A stretch of DNA of 64,000 nt. Source: G965218495 sp965262785 (GTDB lineage: Bacteria > Bacteroidota > Rhodothermia > Rhodothermales > Bin80). Of the stretch, positions 54,964 through 64,000 are shown in pieces. Where the stretch lies: assembly GCA_965262785.1 (NCBI GenBank), contig OZ253559.1:4092001-4156000 (forward strand), read 5' to 3'. The position numbers and the translations under genes are program-made. The notes beneath the pieces are model-generated. The model saw only the letters and a program-made list of their open reading frames with translations, had not been told where the DNA came from and ran no database searches. The first letter of the stretch is position 1, and each line of letters opens with the position of its first letter.

Positions 54964-55389
54964 TTAGGGGAGCTGGTCGGGGGCGGCCAGCTCGCGGATC
55001 CTGCTGGGGTACTTTAGTCCGGCTACGCTGTAGAGCGTCCGCTGAGCTGCGGTGGCGGGGGAGGCAAGCAGATACTGCTTCAGCGTACTGGTGTCGGTAA
55101 TGAGGGAGACTTGCGCGCCGCTCAGCTCTGTCAGGATACGGGCCTCGCTGAGTGGCTCTTGGCCCGCAACCATGGTGTTGTGCTGGTAGCGCAGCAGGGC
55201 AAAAGCAACGAAGCAAATCGCGATGTGGGCCTTGACGCGGCTGGGGGTCCAGTGATAGATGGGCCGCGTCGCCATGGTGCGCTTGAGCACGTGAAAGCCC
55301 ATAGTCAGACGCTTGGTCTCCGCCAGCTTGCGTGCATCGGGTATGGGGAGCAGCTGGTCGCTCTGGCTGCCATGGCGGGCCCCTTGCAC
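54964..55389 (-). pseudogene. C-terminal fragment of an IS4/IS1634-type transposase
   Basis: The frame encodes LAETKRLTMGFHVLKRTMAT, then RPIYHWTPSRVKAHIAICFV, the conserved end of IS1634-like DDE transposases, where a Glu-containing helix and RPIYHW precede the C-terminal helices. The first two acidic residues and the ends of the element are missing. The flanks 54,589-54,963 and 55,390-55,876 contain no other gene I recognise; long overlapping frames there are GC-rich shadows. Confidence 0.65.
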
Positions 55390-55876
55390 GCGCTCGGCCA
55401 GGTACTCTAGCGGTCCCCTTTGGCGGGGCGGGATGCGACACCACTACAAAGGATTGCAGGGGCGAAGAAAGGAGGTCACAGGCACGACCAAGCAAAAAGT
55501 TGTGGCCAACTGACTCGCGGCAAGAAGTGCGGCGCAACCGAGGCATCCCCTGCACGCCCACGCTGCCATGACCCTCTGAATCAGCCGACTGCCCGAATTG
55601 CGGGTCAGCCCAACGCCCGCGGCCCATGAGACCTCTGCCGCACGTGAAAGCTGAATTGTGGACCCAACTTGAAGCCTGGGCTGTGCTGGATGCGGCGAGG
55701 CCTTGGCGTCTCAGGGGCGTTGGCAGACGTAGACTTTCAACCGGGTTGCCGACACAGAAAACTCTGCAAGCGCCGGATTTTGTCACTCACTATGAACCTT
55801 AACTCGGTGGCAAGGAGTATCCTGTGTTTGCGGCTTTCGAGCCGCCGGAACTGAATTTTGGCACCTCGCTCGCTTC

Positions 55877-57721
55877 ATGACGAACCAGCGCTACCTCGTC
55901 TCAGCACGCAAGCACCGCCCGCAGCAGTTCAGCGAATTGGTGGCACAGCAGCACGTGGCGCAGACGCTTCAGAATGCCCTGAGGCTGAATAAGCTTGCGC
56001 ACGCCTATTTGTTTAGCGGGCCACGGGGCGTAGGCAAGACAACTGCGGCTCGTATCCTAGCAAAGGCTATTAACTGCGACGCTGGGGGTCAGGAGCCGTG
56101 CCGTAGCTGCGGTTCATGCGAAGACTTCGAGCTGGGTCGCAGTCTCTCAATTTTTGAAATCGACGCCGCATCCAACAACAAGGTTGAAGACGTTCGGGAG
56201 CTCCAGGAGACCGTGCAATTCCCGCCGCAAGGCGCCCGCAAGAAAGTCTATATCGTAGACGAAGTACATATGCTGTCGAAGCCGGCATTCAATGCGCTGC
56301 TGAAGACACTGGAGGAGCCGCCGCCGCATGTACTCTTTATCTTCGCGACGACCGAGCCGCACAAGGTGCTGCCCACCATTCTTTCCAGGTGCCAGCGCTT
56401 TGACTTTCGGCGAATCCCTGTACAGGACATCGTCGCACAGCTGAAAAAGATCAGCGCCGCGGAAGGCATTGCCGCTGACGAAGAATCGCTGCTTCTGCTG
56501 GCCCGCAAGGGTGACGGAGCGCTGCGTGATGCACTGTCTGCGTTTGACCAAGCTATCGCACTCTGTGGCACAGATCTGCAATACGCTGCGCTCGCAGGGG
56601 CACTCGGCGTAGTTGATGTAGAACTCTTTTTTGCGGCGACAGACCATGTCGCCAATCGGAGCCGTGCAGGCATGCTACGCTTAGTTGACACGCTCATGCG
56701 CAGCGGGCACGACATTCAGGAATTTCTTAGCGGCCTGGCAGAGCATCTGCGCAACCTGCTCGTCGCACAGAGCCTGCAAGACCTTACGCTATTAGAAGCT
56801 TCAGCCTCGATGCGGAATAGGTACATGCTAGCCAGTGATGCGTTCAGCGAACCCACGCTGCTCCGCTTGATGATGGCCGTCGAAGAAGCACAACGCGCCA
56901 TCACCACGACAGCCCATACGCGCTTTCGCCTGGAGCTTGCGCTGCTAAAGATGGCCAGCATGCAGGATGCCCTGGTGCTTACCGACGCGCTTAATCGGGT
57001 TGATAAATTAATCGCGCTGGCAGAAGGCGGCAAGCTGCCATCGGGAAATGCGTATCCGCCGGCGCCAAAGGTTCCCGCCACTACGACCCACCAGAGTACC
57101 CGGCGCCGTGGGTCCGCAAGCGAGCGCTCGGACGTACAACGCGGCTACGGCTCGACCTCAGAGCCGCAGCCGCCTCCTCCAGAGAAGGCAGTTGAGCGAC
57201 CAAGTGTGCCGCGGCCCGAGCCACGGGCACAACTCAAGCAGGATTCCAGTCCGGAAGAAGCCATCTTTGGAAAGCCGTCCTTGGAGAGAACTCGGGACCC
57301 AAAGCCCGACCGCAAGGTGTCCAGCCCCGCTGGCAGCAGCAGACCTGTAGGAGTCCATCGCTTTGCGAAATTGTGGCCGGAATTTGTGCAACGTGTGAAG
57401 CAAGACTCCCCCCGCATCGGATCCATGCTCGAACAGTCAAAGCCTCGTAAGTTTCAGCATGACACGCTGTACATTGGCGTGCCCACTGAACTGCACAAGA
57501 ATCTTTGCGGGGGTCAGGCCTCTGACCTAATTGGAGTACTTGCGCAATTCAGTGGCGCCAGCCTCAGGCGACTCTCCTTTGAGATCTTGCCAGAATTACA
57601 GGAACAGCCCGTACATGACGACCGCCCGTTTGATGCGGGCCTCCACCTTCGGCAGCGCACGCGCGACGAGCCCATTGTCCGAGCGCTGGTAGAGAAGTTT
57701 GGCGCAGAGGTGGTCTGGTAA
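55877..57721 (+). CDS. dnaX: DNA polymerase III subunits gamma/tau
   Basis: A 614-aa clamp-loader ATPase. Residues 1-220 are AAA+: RKHRPQQFSELVAQQ, Walker A GPRGVGKTTAARILAKA, a zinc-binding cysteine set (NCDAGGQEPC, CGSC), DEVHML as Walker B, and the SRC box (LSRCQRFDFRRIP). Domain III follows, then a Pro/Ser-rich linker at about 395-490 and a tau-like C-terminal domain (FAKLWPEFVQRVKQD). It loads the sliding clamp and links polymerases. It heads the dnaX-ybaB-recR cluster. I saw no clear slippery A-run for gamma frameshifting. Confidence 0.96.
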   Translation: MTNQRYLVSARKHRPQQFSELVAQQHVAQTLQNALRLNKLAHAYLFSGPRGVGKTTAARILAKAINCDAGGQEPCRSCGSCEDFELGRSLSIFEIDAASNNKVEDVRELQETVQFPPQGARKKVYIVDEVHMLSKPAFNALLKTLEEPPPHVLFIFATTEPHKVLPTILSRCQRFDFRRIPVQDIVAQLKKISAAEGIAADEESLLLLARKGDGALRDALSAFDQAIALCGTDLQYAALAGALGVVDVELFFAATDHVANRSRAGMLRLVDTLMRSGHDIQEFLSGLAEHLRNLLVAQSLQDLTLLEASASMRNRYMLASDAFSEPTLLRLMMAVEEAQRAITTTAHTRFRLELALLKMASMQDALVLTDALNRVDKLIALAEGGKLPSGNAYPPAPKVPATTTHQSTRRRGSASERSDVQRGYGSTSEPQPPPPEKAVERPSVPRPEPRAQLKQDSSPEEAIFGKPSLERTRDPKPDRKVSSPAGSSRPVGVHRFAKLWPEFVQRVKQDSPRIGSMLEQSKPRKFQHDTLYIGVPTELHKNLCGGQASDLIGVLAQFSGASLRRLSFEILPELQEQPVHDDRPFDAGLHLRQRTRDEPIVRALVEKFGAEVVW

Positions 57722-57756
57722 ACAGGCGCCCTATCCATCACTTCAGCAACGACATA

Positions 57757-58074
57757 ATGAACATCCTAGGTAAGATGGCCAAGCTTCAGAAGACTATGGC
57801 GGACATTTCCACCCGGCTTGGCGATATTGAAGTCACCGGAGAGTCCGGTGGGGGCATGGTCACAGTCACCGCGACCGGATCCCAGCGAATCAGGTCGATC
57901 AAGATCGACCAGGCGCTTCTTGATACCGGCGATATGGACATGTTGGAGGACCTCCTTGTGGCTGGCTTGAACCAAGCCCTTGAAGCGGCCGCCGAAAAAG
58001 CACGCACGCAAACGCGGGAAGCCATAGGCGGCCTCGTGCCACCCGGGTTTGACCCGGATCGGATCCTCGGGTAG
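57757..58074 (+). CDS. ybaB: YbaB/EbfC-family nucleoid-associated protein
   Basis: A 105-aa protein of the usual family size. The central sheet (VTGESGGGMVTVTATGSQRI) and the motif DMLEDLLVAGLNQALEAA followed by a C-terminal GLVPPGFDP are diagnostic. It forms tweezer-like dimers that bind DNA. It lies between dnaX and recR, the near-universal order, 35 bp after dnaX, supporting co-transcription. Confidence 0.95.
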   Translation: MNILGKMAKLQKTMADISTRLGDIEVTGESGGGMVTVTATGSQRIRSIKIDQALLDTGDMDMLEDLLVAGLNQALEAAAEKARTQTREAIGGLVPPGFDPDRILG

Positions 58075-58097
58075 AACCCATAGGCACACCTGAGCAG

Positions 58098-58715
58098 ATG
58101 TACTACTCGTCAGAGTCGGTAGAATCACTGGTAGAACAGTTCTCCAAGCTGCCAACCATTGGGCGCAAGTCCGCACAACGTCTTACGGCGCACGTGCTGA
58201 AGATGTCGCGTAACGAGGTGGAACTACTTGCAAGTGCGCTTTTGGCCGTCAAAGACCGCGCAAAGCGCTGCTCAGTCTGCCAAAATGTCACCGACGTTAT
58301 TCCCTGTGCACTTTGCCGATCTGACAAGCGTGACCATGGGGTCGTGTGCGTAGTAGAGGAATCCAATGACGTCGTAGCGCTGGAACGAACCGGAGAATAT
58401 TCTGGCGTTTACCATGTTTTAGGCGGCGTGATTTCACCATTGGATGGCGTGGGACCGGACGACCTGCACATCCGCGAGCTCCTCGCCCGCATGAACCCGA
58501 GCGAGGAATCCCACACACACGTGATTCGGGAAGTGATCCTGGCCGTCAACCCAACCGTGGAAGGCGACACCACGGCGTACTACCTTGGCCAGCTCCTTAT
58601 GCCATTTAAGGTGCGTGTCACGCGCCTGGCGCGCGGCCTGCCAATCGGGGGTGACCTGGCCTTTGCCGACGAGGCGACGCTTTCTCGCGCGCTTGCGGGC
58701 CGGGGACCACTATAG
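58098..58715 (+). CDS. recR: recombination protein RecR
   Basis: A 205-aa protein with a helix-hairpin-helix (LPTIGRKSAQRLTAHVL), a C4 zinc finger (CSVCQNVTDVIPCALC), the Toprim core (VVCVVEESNDVVALERTG, YHVLGGVISPLDGVGPDDL) and a C-terminal Walker-B-like segment (RLARGLPIGGDLAFADEATL). It acts with RecO/RecF to load RecA at gaps. It starts 23 bp after ybaB and ends 11 bp from the convergent symporter gene. Confidence 0.96.
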   Translation: MYYSSESVESLVEQFSKLPTIGRKSAQRLTAHVLKMSRNEVELLASALLAVKDRAKRCSVCQNVTDVIPCALCRSDKRDHGVVCVVEESNDVVALERTGEYSGVYHVLGGVISPLDGVGPDDLHIRELLARMNPSEESHTHVIREVILAVNPTVEGDTTAYYLGQLLMPFKVRVTRLARGLPIGGDLAFADEATLSRALAGRGPL

Positions 58716-58726
58716 CGGTACGTCCT

Positions 58727-60358
58727 CTACCGGCGTACGAGGAGCCCCACGGCTACTACGGTCACGGCCCCGATCGCGTTGTGCCACAAAAAGGACACCT
58801 CTGGGAAGCCAAACGCCACGGCCGCCACCGTACCCATTCCGACCAGCAGTCCCACAAAAGCACCCCACCCACGGGCCGCAGGAATCATGGCCAACAGAAA
58901 GGCCCCCAAGATGGACCCGTAAAAGAATGATCCAAACCTGTTGACGACTTCAATCAGCGAGCCCAGCGTGGCCGCAAACGTCGCAACCGTACACGCAAAC
59001 AATCCCCAGAATCCAGTCGCGATCTTGCTCACCATAAGGAAGTGACGATCCGAGGCTTCGCGACGCACCCAACGGCGGTAAAAGTCGATTACGGTAGCTG
59101 TGGAGAGCGAGTTAAGCTCTGCTGCAATGCTAGACATCGCCGCAGCCATGACCGCGGCGATGAAGAGTCCCGTTAGGCCCACTGGGAGTTCCCTGAGTGC
59201 GAAGCTCGGTATAATATAATTCACGTCACGGCTGGGCTCGCCGGTAGTGGAATTGGCAAGATCCAGCGCCTGCTGCCTAATCGCCGTCAGCTCGGCTTCG
59301 TGGCGCTCAAATGCATCCATGGGTGCGCCATCCATGGCAACGGCGTAGGCTGCATCTTCGCGCTGTGCAAAGACTTGTCCAAAGCGCGTTTCCAGCGATG
59401 CGTACTCCTGGCTGTGCTGTGCCCGCACCTGCGCTTCATGGGCCGGATTGTACAACAGCGGCGGAACCGTGAATAGGTAAAACACGAAAACCAGGACCCC
59501 AATAAGCAGCACCAAGCCCTGCAGTGGAATCTTCCAGTATGCGCTCATGAGCAAGGAACTACGCGCCTCGCCAATGCTGCGTGCTGCCAGGTAGCGCTGC
59601 ACCTGGCTCTGGTCTGTGCCGAAGTAGGACAGCATTAGAAATGTTCCACCAAGGATGCCCGACCAGAATGTGTAAGTCTCATTGAGGTTGAATGAGAAGT
59701 CGAATGCCTGAAGGCGCCCTGTGGCCCCGGCAATGCGGAGTGCTTCGTCCGGATTCACCGGCATCTTGAGCAAGAGGACCACTACCACGGCCGCAAGTGC
59801 AAAAACGATCAGGACCATTTGCTTTACGTCTGTCCATGCCACGGCCTGGATGCCGCCGAACATCGTATACAGGACCGTCGGGATCCCGATAGCCACCACG
59901 CACCAGGTGAGCGGCCACCCAAAAATTGCTGAGAATACGACTGCCGGCGCGGCAATGATGGTACCGCAGGCCATGCCGCGCGAGAGCAGGAACAGGAAGC
60001 TGGTCAACGAACGCGTCGGCGCATTGAATCGCCGTTCCAGAAACTCGTATGCCGTGAAGACCTTGCTGCCATGCAAAAAGGGTACGAGCGTTACCCCCAG
60101 GATCACCATTGCAATTGGAAGCCCAAAGTAGAACTGAATGAAGCGAATCCCATCAGTAGCACCCTGCCCCGTCGTCCCTATCATCGTTATGGCCGAGAGC
60201 TGCGTAGCCATAACACTGAGGCCCACCGCCCACCACGGCAGCGACTGGTTAGCCAGGAAGTACCCCTCTATGCGATTGGTGTCGCGCGATCGGCGCAGCC
60301 CATCCCAGACAACGTAGACCAGGTAGACTCCGACAATTAACCAGTTAATCCAATGCAC
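58727..60358 (-). CDS. sodium:solute symporter (SSS family)
   Basis: A 543-aa inner-membrane protein with about 13 hydrophobic spans. Family marks: the unwound-helix region VGLSVMATQLSAITMIGTTG, the motif GLFIAAVMAAAMSSIAAELN with conserved Ser, and TVIDFYRRWVRREASDRHFL. A soluble insert of about 70 residues (roughly 330-390, AHEAQVRAQHSQEYASLE) interrupts the spans, as in some sialic-acid or sugar-type SSS proteins. The substrate is unknown. It starts directly after the stop of a 50-aa membrane protein gene, so it is the last gene of a four-gene operon. Confidence 0.92.
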   Translation of the reverse strand: MHWINWLIVGVYLVYVVWDGLRRSRDTNRIEGYFLANQSLPWWAVGLSVMATQLSAITMIGTTGQGATDGIRFIQFYFGLPIAMVILGVTLVPFLHGSKVFTAYEFLERRFNAPTRSLTSFLFLLSRGMACGTIIAAPAVVFSAIFGWPLTWCVVAIGIPTVLYTMFGGIQAVAWTDVKQMVLIVFALAAVVVVLLLKMPVNPDEALRIAGATGRLQAFDFSFNLNETYTFWSGILGGTFLMLSYFGTDQSQVQRYLAARSIGEARSSLLMSAYWKIPLQGLVLLIGVLVFVFYLFTVPPLLYNPAHEAQVRAQHSQEYASLETRFGQVFAQREDAAYAVAMDGAPMDAFERHEAELTAIRQQALDLANSTTGEPSRDVNYIIPSFALRELPVGLTGLFIAAVMAAAMSSIAAELNSLSTATVIDFYRRWVRREASDRHFLMVSKIATGFWGLFACTVATFAATLGSLIEVVNRFGSFFYGSILGAFLLAMIPAARGWGAFVGLLVGMGTVAAVAFGFPEVSFLWHNAIGAVTVVAVGLLVRR

Positions 60359-60511
60359 TTAGAGACCGTAGACCATTTGTAAAAGCCACAGGAGGCCTAG
60401 CGCAATTGTCTGGACCACTATCACGCCTGCGAGCGTCCGCCAGAACTTGCGCCTGGCAGCCGCATCATCTGCGGCGAGAATGCGAATACTGGGATCAGGT
60501 TGACTCGTCAT
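60359..60511 (-). CDS. small single-span membrane protein of the symporter operon
   Basis: A 50-aa protein; ATG 60,511 overlaps the stop of the SDR gene, and its stop abuts the symporter start, so spacing strongly supports a real gene. A charged N-terminus (DDAAARRKFWR) precedes one span (TLAGVIVVQTIALGLLWLLQ). It resembles the small accessory proteins coupled to SSS transporters in position only. Confidence 0.7.
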   Translation of the reverse strand: MTSQPDPSIRILAADDAAARRKFWRTLAGVIVVQTIALGLLWLLQMVYGL

Positions 60512-61140
60512 CAGCCTCCTCGAGTTCCGTAAAGGCGCCAAGTTGCCCCGCTGGCGGATGCGCCGGCCATGCTGCAAAGAAAGAGCACGGCATCGACCAA
60601 GTCTGTAGCAGACACGCCAGCGGCGTCTCGCTCACCATAGTTAATGGCGCTGGGTGCCACGGCGTGCGCCGTGATGCCCCTCGCACGGTATTCTTCTGCA
60701 GTCGCCTCAACCAGCCGTACAACCCCTGCCTTGGCTGCCGCATACGCAGCTTGTCTGGCGACTCCGCGATCGGCACCTTGGGCGGACGTGATGGCCACCA
60801 GCCGGCCGCCACCCTGGCCCATTAGGCGCGCCGCCTCACGAAAGCACAAGAATGTGCTGGTCAAGTTGACATCCATCATCAATTGCCAGTCCTTCAGGGT
60901 CGTTTCTGCCAGGGGCTGGCCGCCCCACATACCGACAGTGTGCACGAGGGCAAAAATTGCGCCGTGGTGGTGCCCAATCTCCCGAAAAACCCGTTTCACC
61001 TCGGACTCCATCGTCAGATCCGCGTCAAAATCGCAGCTTGTCCCAACGCCGACCACCGTATACCCGCCAGCATGGAAACGGTCAGCCATGCGGGTGCCCA
61101 GCCGCCCGGAAGCACCCGTGATGACAGCTACACGGTCCAT
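60511..61140 (-). CDS. short-chain dehydrogenase/reductase
   Basis: A 209-aa SDR: the nucleotide-binding start VAVITGASGRLGTRMADRF, the NxG-like segment LVHTVGMWGGQPL, the N in MMDVNLTSTFL, the catalytic Ser in VAITSAQGADRG and the YAAAKAG motif (Tyr and Lys). It is shorter than typical classical SDRs (about 250 aa), resembling dihydropteridine-reductase-like forms. It overlaps the downstream small membrane protein gene and starts 6 bp after the NTF2-like gene. The substrate is unknown. Confidence 0.88.
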   Translation of the reverse strand: MDRVAVITGASGRLGTRMADRFHAGGYTVVGVGTSCDFDADLTMESEVKRVFREIGHHHGAIFALVHTVGMWGGQPLAETTLKDWQLMMDVNLTSTFLCFREAARLMGQGGGRLVAITSAQGADRGVARQAAYAAAKAGVVRLVEATAEEYRARGITAHAVAPSAINYGERDAAGVSATDLVDAVLFLCSMAGASASGATWRLYGTRGG

Positions 61141-61146
61141 GGCATC

Positions 61147-61605
61147 CTATGGTTGATCGGCGGTAGTGTGATCGTGAACAATTCGCCACCCGCCCTCGGT
61201 TTTGGTAAGAATAAGTGTGAAAAGACCTGTTGGGTTGTCCGATTCCCGATTCAGCGAATATGCCCCAAATACGGTCGCGTGCTGTGACCCCAGCACATCG
61301 ATGTCCCGCAGGTCGAATGTTAAAAAACCCATTGCCATCCGATCCGGATAGTTACGATGGTACCTTTCAAGTGTATTATCCCAACCAAGGATCTCTCCTG
61401 AAGCGCCAACAAAGCGGAGCGAGTCACTCATGACGTACCCGTCCATGAAGGCTTCAATGTTCCCCGCGTTCCAATCGGCCTGCTGCGCCAAGAGCAAGGC
61501 ACGAATGGCCGCCTCTTCTGTGGCGGAATCGACAGGAGACGAATCAAGCGCATCACACCCTGCCACGAGGATGAATAGACCTGTCAGGAAGCAAAGACGA
61601 CTCAT
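61147..61605 (-). CDS. NTF2-like (SnoaL/DUF4440) lipoprotein
   Basis: A 152-aa protein; ATG 61,605 gives a lipoprotein signal (CFLTGLFILVAGC). The mature part is a DUF4440 cone-shaped fold: AIRALLLAQQADWNAGNIEA at the first helix, SLRFVGASGEILGWDNTL in the middle, and LILTKTEGGWRIVHDHTT at the end, the usual family finish. Such domains bind small molecules or catalyse simple reactions; this one is membrane-anchored. First gene of the operon with the SDR and symporter; divergent from sprA. Confidence 0.85.
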   Translation of the reverse strand: MSRLCFLTGLFILVAGCDALDSSPVDSATEEAAIRALLLAQQADWNAGNIEAFMDGYVMSDSLRFVGASGEILGWDNTLERYHRNYPDRMAMGFLTFDLRDIDVLGSQHATVFGAYSLNRESDNPTGLFTLILTKTEGGWRIVHDHTTADQP

Positions 61606-61778
61606 GGCTGTAGACTCTCTGGTGAACATACCGAATATCTCTGCGTTGACACAGAAGTGCCAAACGCCGCAAGTCAACCCTGCAAGGGTACAAAATCGCG
61701 TCAAAAAAAGGGACACCGCATAGACCTTTCTTGCTACCGGCGACTACTTCTTGACTGAATCTTGCTCGTTTAGAGCAT

Positions 61779-64000
61779 ATGCAGGAATCCGTGCGGCTCC
61801 ACCACCCGCTTCGCAGGCTGGCAAGTCTCGTTGCGGGGGCCATCCTTCTGTGTCTGGCCTCTTCTGCGGCGCAAGGCGAATTTGCGCGTGTCCAGTTCCA
61901 GGGCCGTAGCGCAGGCTTAGTGTCGAGTGTCCGCGCCGATACAGACACCGTGGGCCTGTACCAAGTCGATTCACTCCTCGCCTTCATACGTGAGCTGGGC
62001 GTGGACTCTTTGCGCGCAGTAGTGCGCACGATGGACGACTCGCTACTCACCGCGCTGGTCAACTCGGTGGCCGGTGACACAAACGTACGCGTGGACCGCT
62101 ACCTGTCGGCCCTGCGCTTACGTCCACGCGTCGCGTCCATCTTTCAGCCGGCGCGACGCGCTTTTGGGCCAACGCCTTCAGTTAGACACCAGTTGACGCT
62201 CGACTCAACGCGCATGACCTACACAGCCCGCGAACAAATACTGGGTCGAGACATACGCTACCCCGCCACTCTCTCGCGTTCGCAGTATCGCCAGGCAAAG
62301 CTGGACGCCAGCCTGGATCGCAACTGGCGGGAACTGCTTCAGCGCCGGCAGGAGCGGCTCGACTATGAGCGGCGTGGCGGCGTAGGCCTGCAAATCCAGG
62401 TGCCGGGCGGCCGCAAGAGCGGATTTACGACCATCTTTGGCAAAAATACGGTAGATCTCCGCGTCACCGGCAGCGCGGATATCCAACCGGGATTCATATA
62501 CAACAGAAGTGAGCAACAGCTATCGCTCGGCCAGAGTTCGCGCATCGATCCATCATTCTTGATGGACCTGCGACTTGGCGTAAAAGGCACTATCGGTGAC
62601 AAGATGGCTGTGGAAGTGGACTGGGACACGGGCCGCGATTTCGACTACCAAAACCAGCTCAAGCTGCACTACACCGGCTACGAGGATGAGATCATTCAGA
62701 GCATTGAAGCTGGCAACGTCTTTCTTCAGACTCAGTCATCTCTCATTCGAGGCGGGCAGAGTCTGTTTGGCCTAAAGTCTGAATTCCAGATGGGCGGCTT
62801 CACGCTGACGACCGTAGCCAGCCAGCAGGAAGGGCAGTCCAACTCTCTTTCGCTTGAAGGTGGCGCCGAGTCCACTGAATTCAACAACAGGCCCACCGAC
62901 TACAGTGAGCGGACCCACTACTTCCTGTCTTATTACTTCCGCAACCGGTGGGAGCAGGCCCTAAGCGATCCCCCGGACATCATACTGGATGCGGTATTTG
63001 CCGGCATCACCGACCTTGAGGTCTGGAAGCTGACTCCCGTAGCACCGGAGGAGAAAAACGTGCGTCAGGTCGTTGCGGTGGTAGACCTGGGTGAGAGCCA
63101 GCAGGTCGTTCGTGATGCGGACGGCTACATCGAAGCGGTGCGACCCAGTCCAGACCTGGACCAGTACTCCGAAACCGAGCTTAGCGACGAGCTTCGCCCA
63201 GGCGATGCCGTGCCCCGTGGCTACCTTGAGTCCGATGCCATGGATCGCCCTCTCAGGAGCAACGACTTCCAGGTGGGTCAGTTCAAAAAGCTTGAAGAGG
63301 GTGACGATTATGACATCGATCCTCTACTCGGCTACCTCACCCTGAAAAACTCCATGCAGGAAAGCGAGGCGCTTGCGGTCTCATTCCGATATCTGGCGGG
63401 CGGACAAGAAGTGCAGGTCGGCGACTTTTCCTCAGAAACCGGTGGCGGTGATAACAGCCAGACCGGTGAGCGAATCGTTCTTAAGCTGCTTAAGCCTGTA
63501 AACCTGCAACAGCCTGCAAATCTCGACCAGCCCAACCGGCTTAATCCGGCCGCCTGGTACTTGGAGATGCGCAATATATACCGCATTGGGCGCGGCCTGA
63601 TGGCACCCGAGTTTGTGCTCGACATCGTGCATGAGCCGCCCGGGCGGGGGGCCACAAAGACGCTGGCCGGCATCACGGGGCAGCAGACGCTGATCCAAGT
63701 CCTGGGCCTTGACCGCCTCAATGAGGATGGCGCCGACCAACCGGACGATCTCTTCGACTACCTGAACAACTACTCAATTCTCCCTGGTGAGGGGCTACTC
63801 ATCTTTCCGTACCTGCAGCCATTTGGTAATCGTATGGAAGCGCTGATTAACCAAAGCGGACTGCCGGAAGAAGAGAAAGTGTTGGCCCGGGATCAGTATG
63901 TCTTCTTGGATCTGTATACCAAAAAGCGCTCCAATGCCGCACGCAACACGCAGCTGAACGTGTACCGTATCCAAGGCTCCTATAAAGGCGGCGTGCCTTC
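61779..64000 (+). CDS. sprA: SprA/Sov, type IX secretion translocon protein (5' part)
   Basis: From ATG 61,779 the frame stays open to the window end (over 740 residues). A signal peptide (ILLCLASSAAQ) precedes SprA text: IFGKNTVDLRVTGSADI, NRSEQQLSLGQSSRIDPSFL, VEVDWDTGRDFDYQNQLKLH, IEAGNVFLQTQSSLIRGGQS and LFGLKSEFQMGG. SprA is the giant (about 2,400-aa) outer-membrane channel of the T9SS found only in Bacteroidota and relatives. The protein is cut by the window edge. Divergent from the NTF2-like lipoprotein gene, with about 170 bp between. Confidence 0.92.
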   Translation, partial: MQESVRLHHPLRRLASLVAGAILLCLASSAAQGEFARVQFQGRSAGLVSSVRADTDTVGLYQVDSLLAFIRELGVDSLRAVVRTMDDSLLTALVNSVAGDTNVRVDRYLSALRLRPRVASIFQPARRAFGPTPSVRHQLTLDSTRMTYTAREQILGRDIRYPATLSRSQYRQAKLDASLDRNWRELLQRRQERLDYERRGGVGLQIQVPGGRKSGFTTIFGKNTVDLRVTGSADIQPGFIYNRSEQQLSLGQSSRIDPSFLMDLRLGVKGTIGDKMAVEVDWDTGRDFDYQNQLKLHYTGYEDEIIQSIEAGNVFLQTQSSLIRGGQSLFGLKSEFQMGGFTLTTVASQQEGQSNSLSLEGGAESTEFNNRPTDYSERTHYFLSYYFRNRWEQALSDPPDIILDAVFAGITDLEVWKLTPVAPEEKNVRQVVAVVDLGESQQVVRDADGYIEAVRPSPDLDQYSETELSDELRPGDAVPRGYLESDAMDRPLRSNDFQVGQFKKLEEGDDYDIDPLLGYLTLKNSMQESEALAVSFRYLAGGQEVQVGDFSSETGGGDNSQTGERIVLKLLKPVNLQQPANLDQPNRLNPAAWYLEMRNIYRIGRGLMAPEFVLDIVHEPPGRGATKTLAGITGQQTLIQVLGLDRLNEDGADQPDDLFDYLNNYSILPGEGLLIFPYLQPFGNRMEALINQSGLPEEEKVLARDQYVFLDLYTKKRSNAARNTQLNVYRIQGSYKGGVP

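Noticed and set aside
54710..55786. 358-codon minus-strand frame
   Set aside because: Composition is repetitive and GC-driven. The recognisable transposase text lies in another frame (54,964-55,389).

Overview
The window looks like a chromosomal segment of a Bacteroidota-type bacterium, most likely the Rhodothermia (Rhodothermota) branch. The evidence is a SprA-type outer-membrane protein of the type IX secretion system at the right edge, a stray T9SS sorting tail near 11.1 kb, two SusC/FecA-like TonB receptors (one with a FecI-FecR sigma/anti-sigma pair), and a moderately high GC content. I cannot fix the genus from the sequence.

Positions 1 to about 25.7 kb form an accessory, defence-rich island full of broken genes. 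It holds IS21 istA remnants, a Doc-like toxin/antitoxin pair, a GIY-YIG/zinc-finger protein, a tyrosine recombinase preceded by a lox-like palindrome, and a two-gene Hsp90-like ATPase plus nucleoside-phosphorylase-like pair. It continues with remnants of a restriction enzyme and an HNH nuclease, a Sel1-repeat protein, and a tandem pair of unknown paralogues, one of them broken by an antisense group II intron. The right half holds a DUF262 plus RelA/SpoT-domain pair, a methyltransferase fused to a BsuBI/PstI endonuclease with a zinc-rich partner, and a KAP P-loop NTPase truncated by an ISL3-family element. The RelA/DUF262 pair lies between two direct copies of the BsuBI/PstI gene tail, which suggests how it arrived.

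From 25.9 to 39.7 kb the content is mostly ordinary metabolism: an NCS2-type nucleobase permease, a Cache-like lipoprotein, an operon of glycerate-2-kinase, DUF255/thioredoxin-domain protein and thiolase, a NIPSNAP protein, a secreted amidohydrolase, and a TonB receptor.

From 40,024 to 47,416 lies a nest of group II introns, all on the minus strand. An ORF-less intron (called D here) contains a second ORF-less intron (E). E contains an RT-bearing intron (A, copy 2) and, inserted at the E domain V/VI junction, a different RT-bearing intron (C). C contains a second, apparently identical copy of A. A clean 669-nt copy of D at 12.2-12.8 kb (D') supplies the uninterrupted reference and makes the boundaries readable.

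From 47.8 kb onward is core or near-core sequence: a DinB-like secreted protein, a FecI/FecR/TonB-receptor operon, an IS4/IS1634-type remnant, the dnaX-ybaB-recR replication/repair cluster, an operon of NTF2-like lipoprotein, SDR, small membrane protein and sodium:solute symporter, and the 5' part of sprA running off the window.
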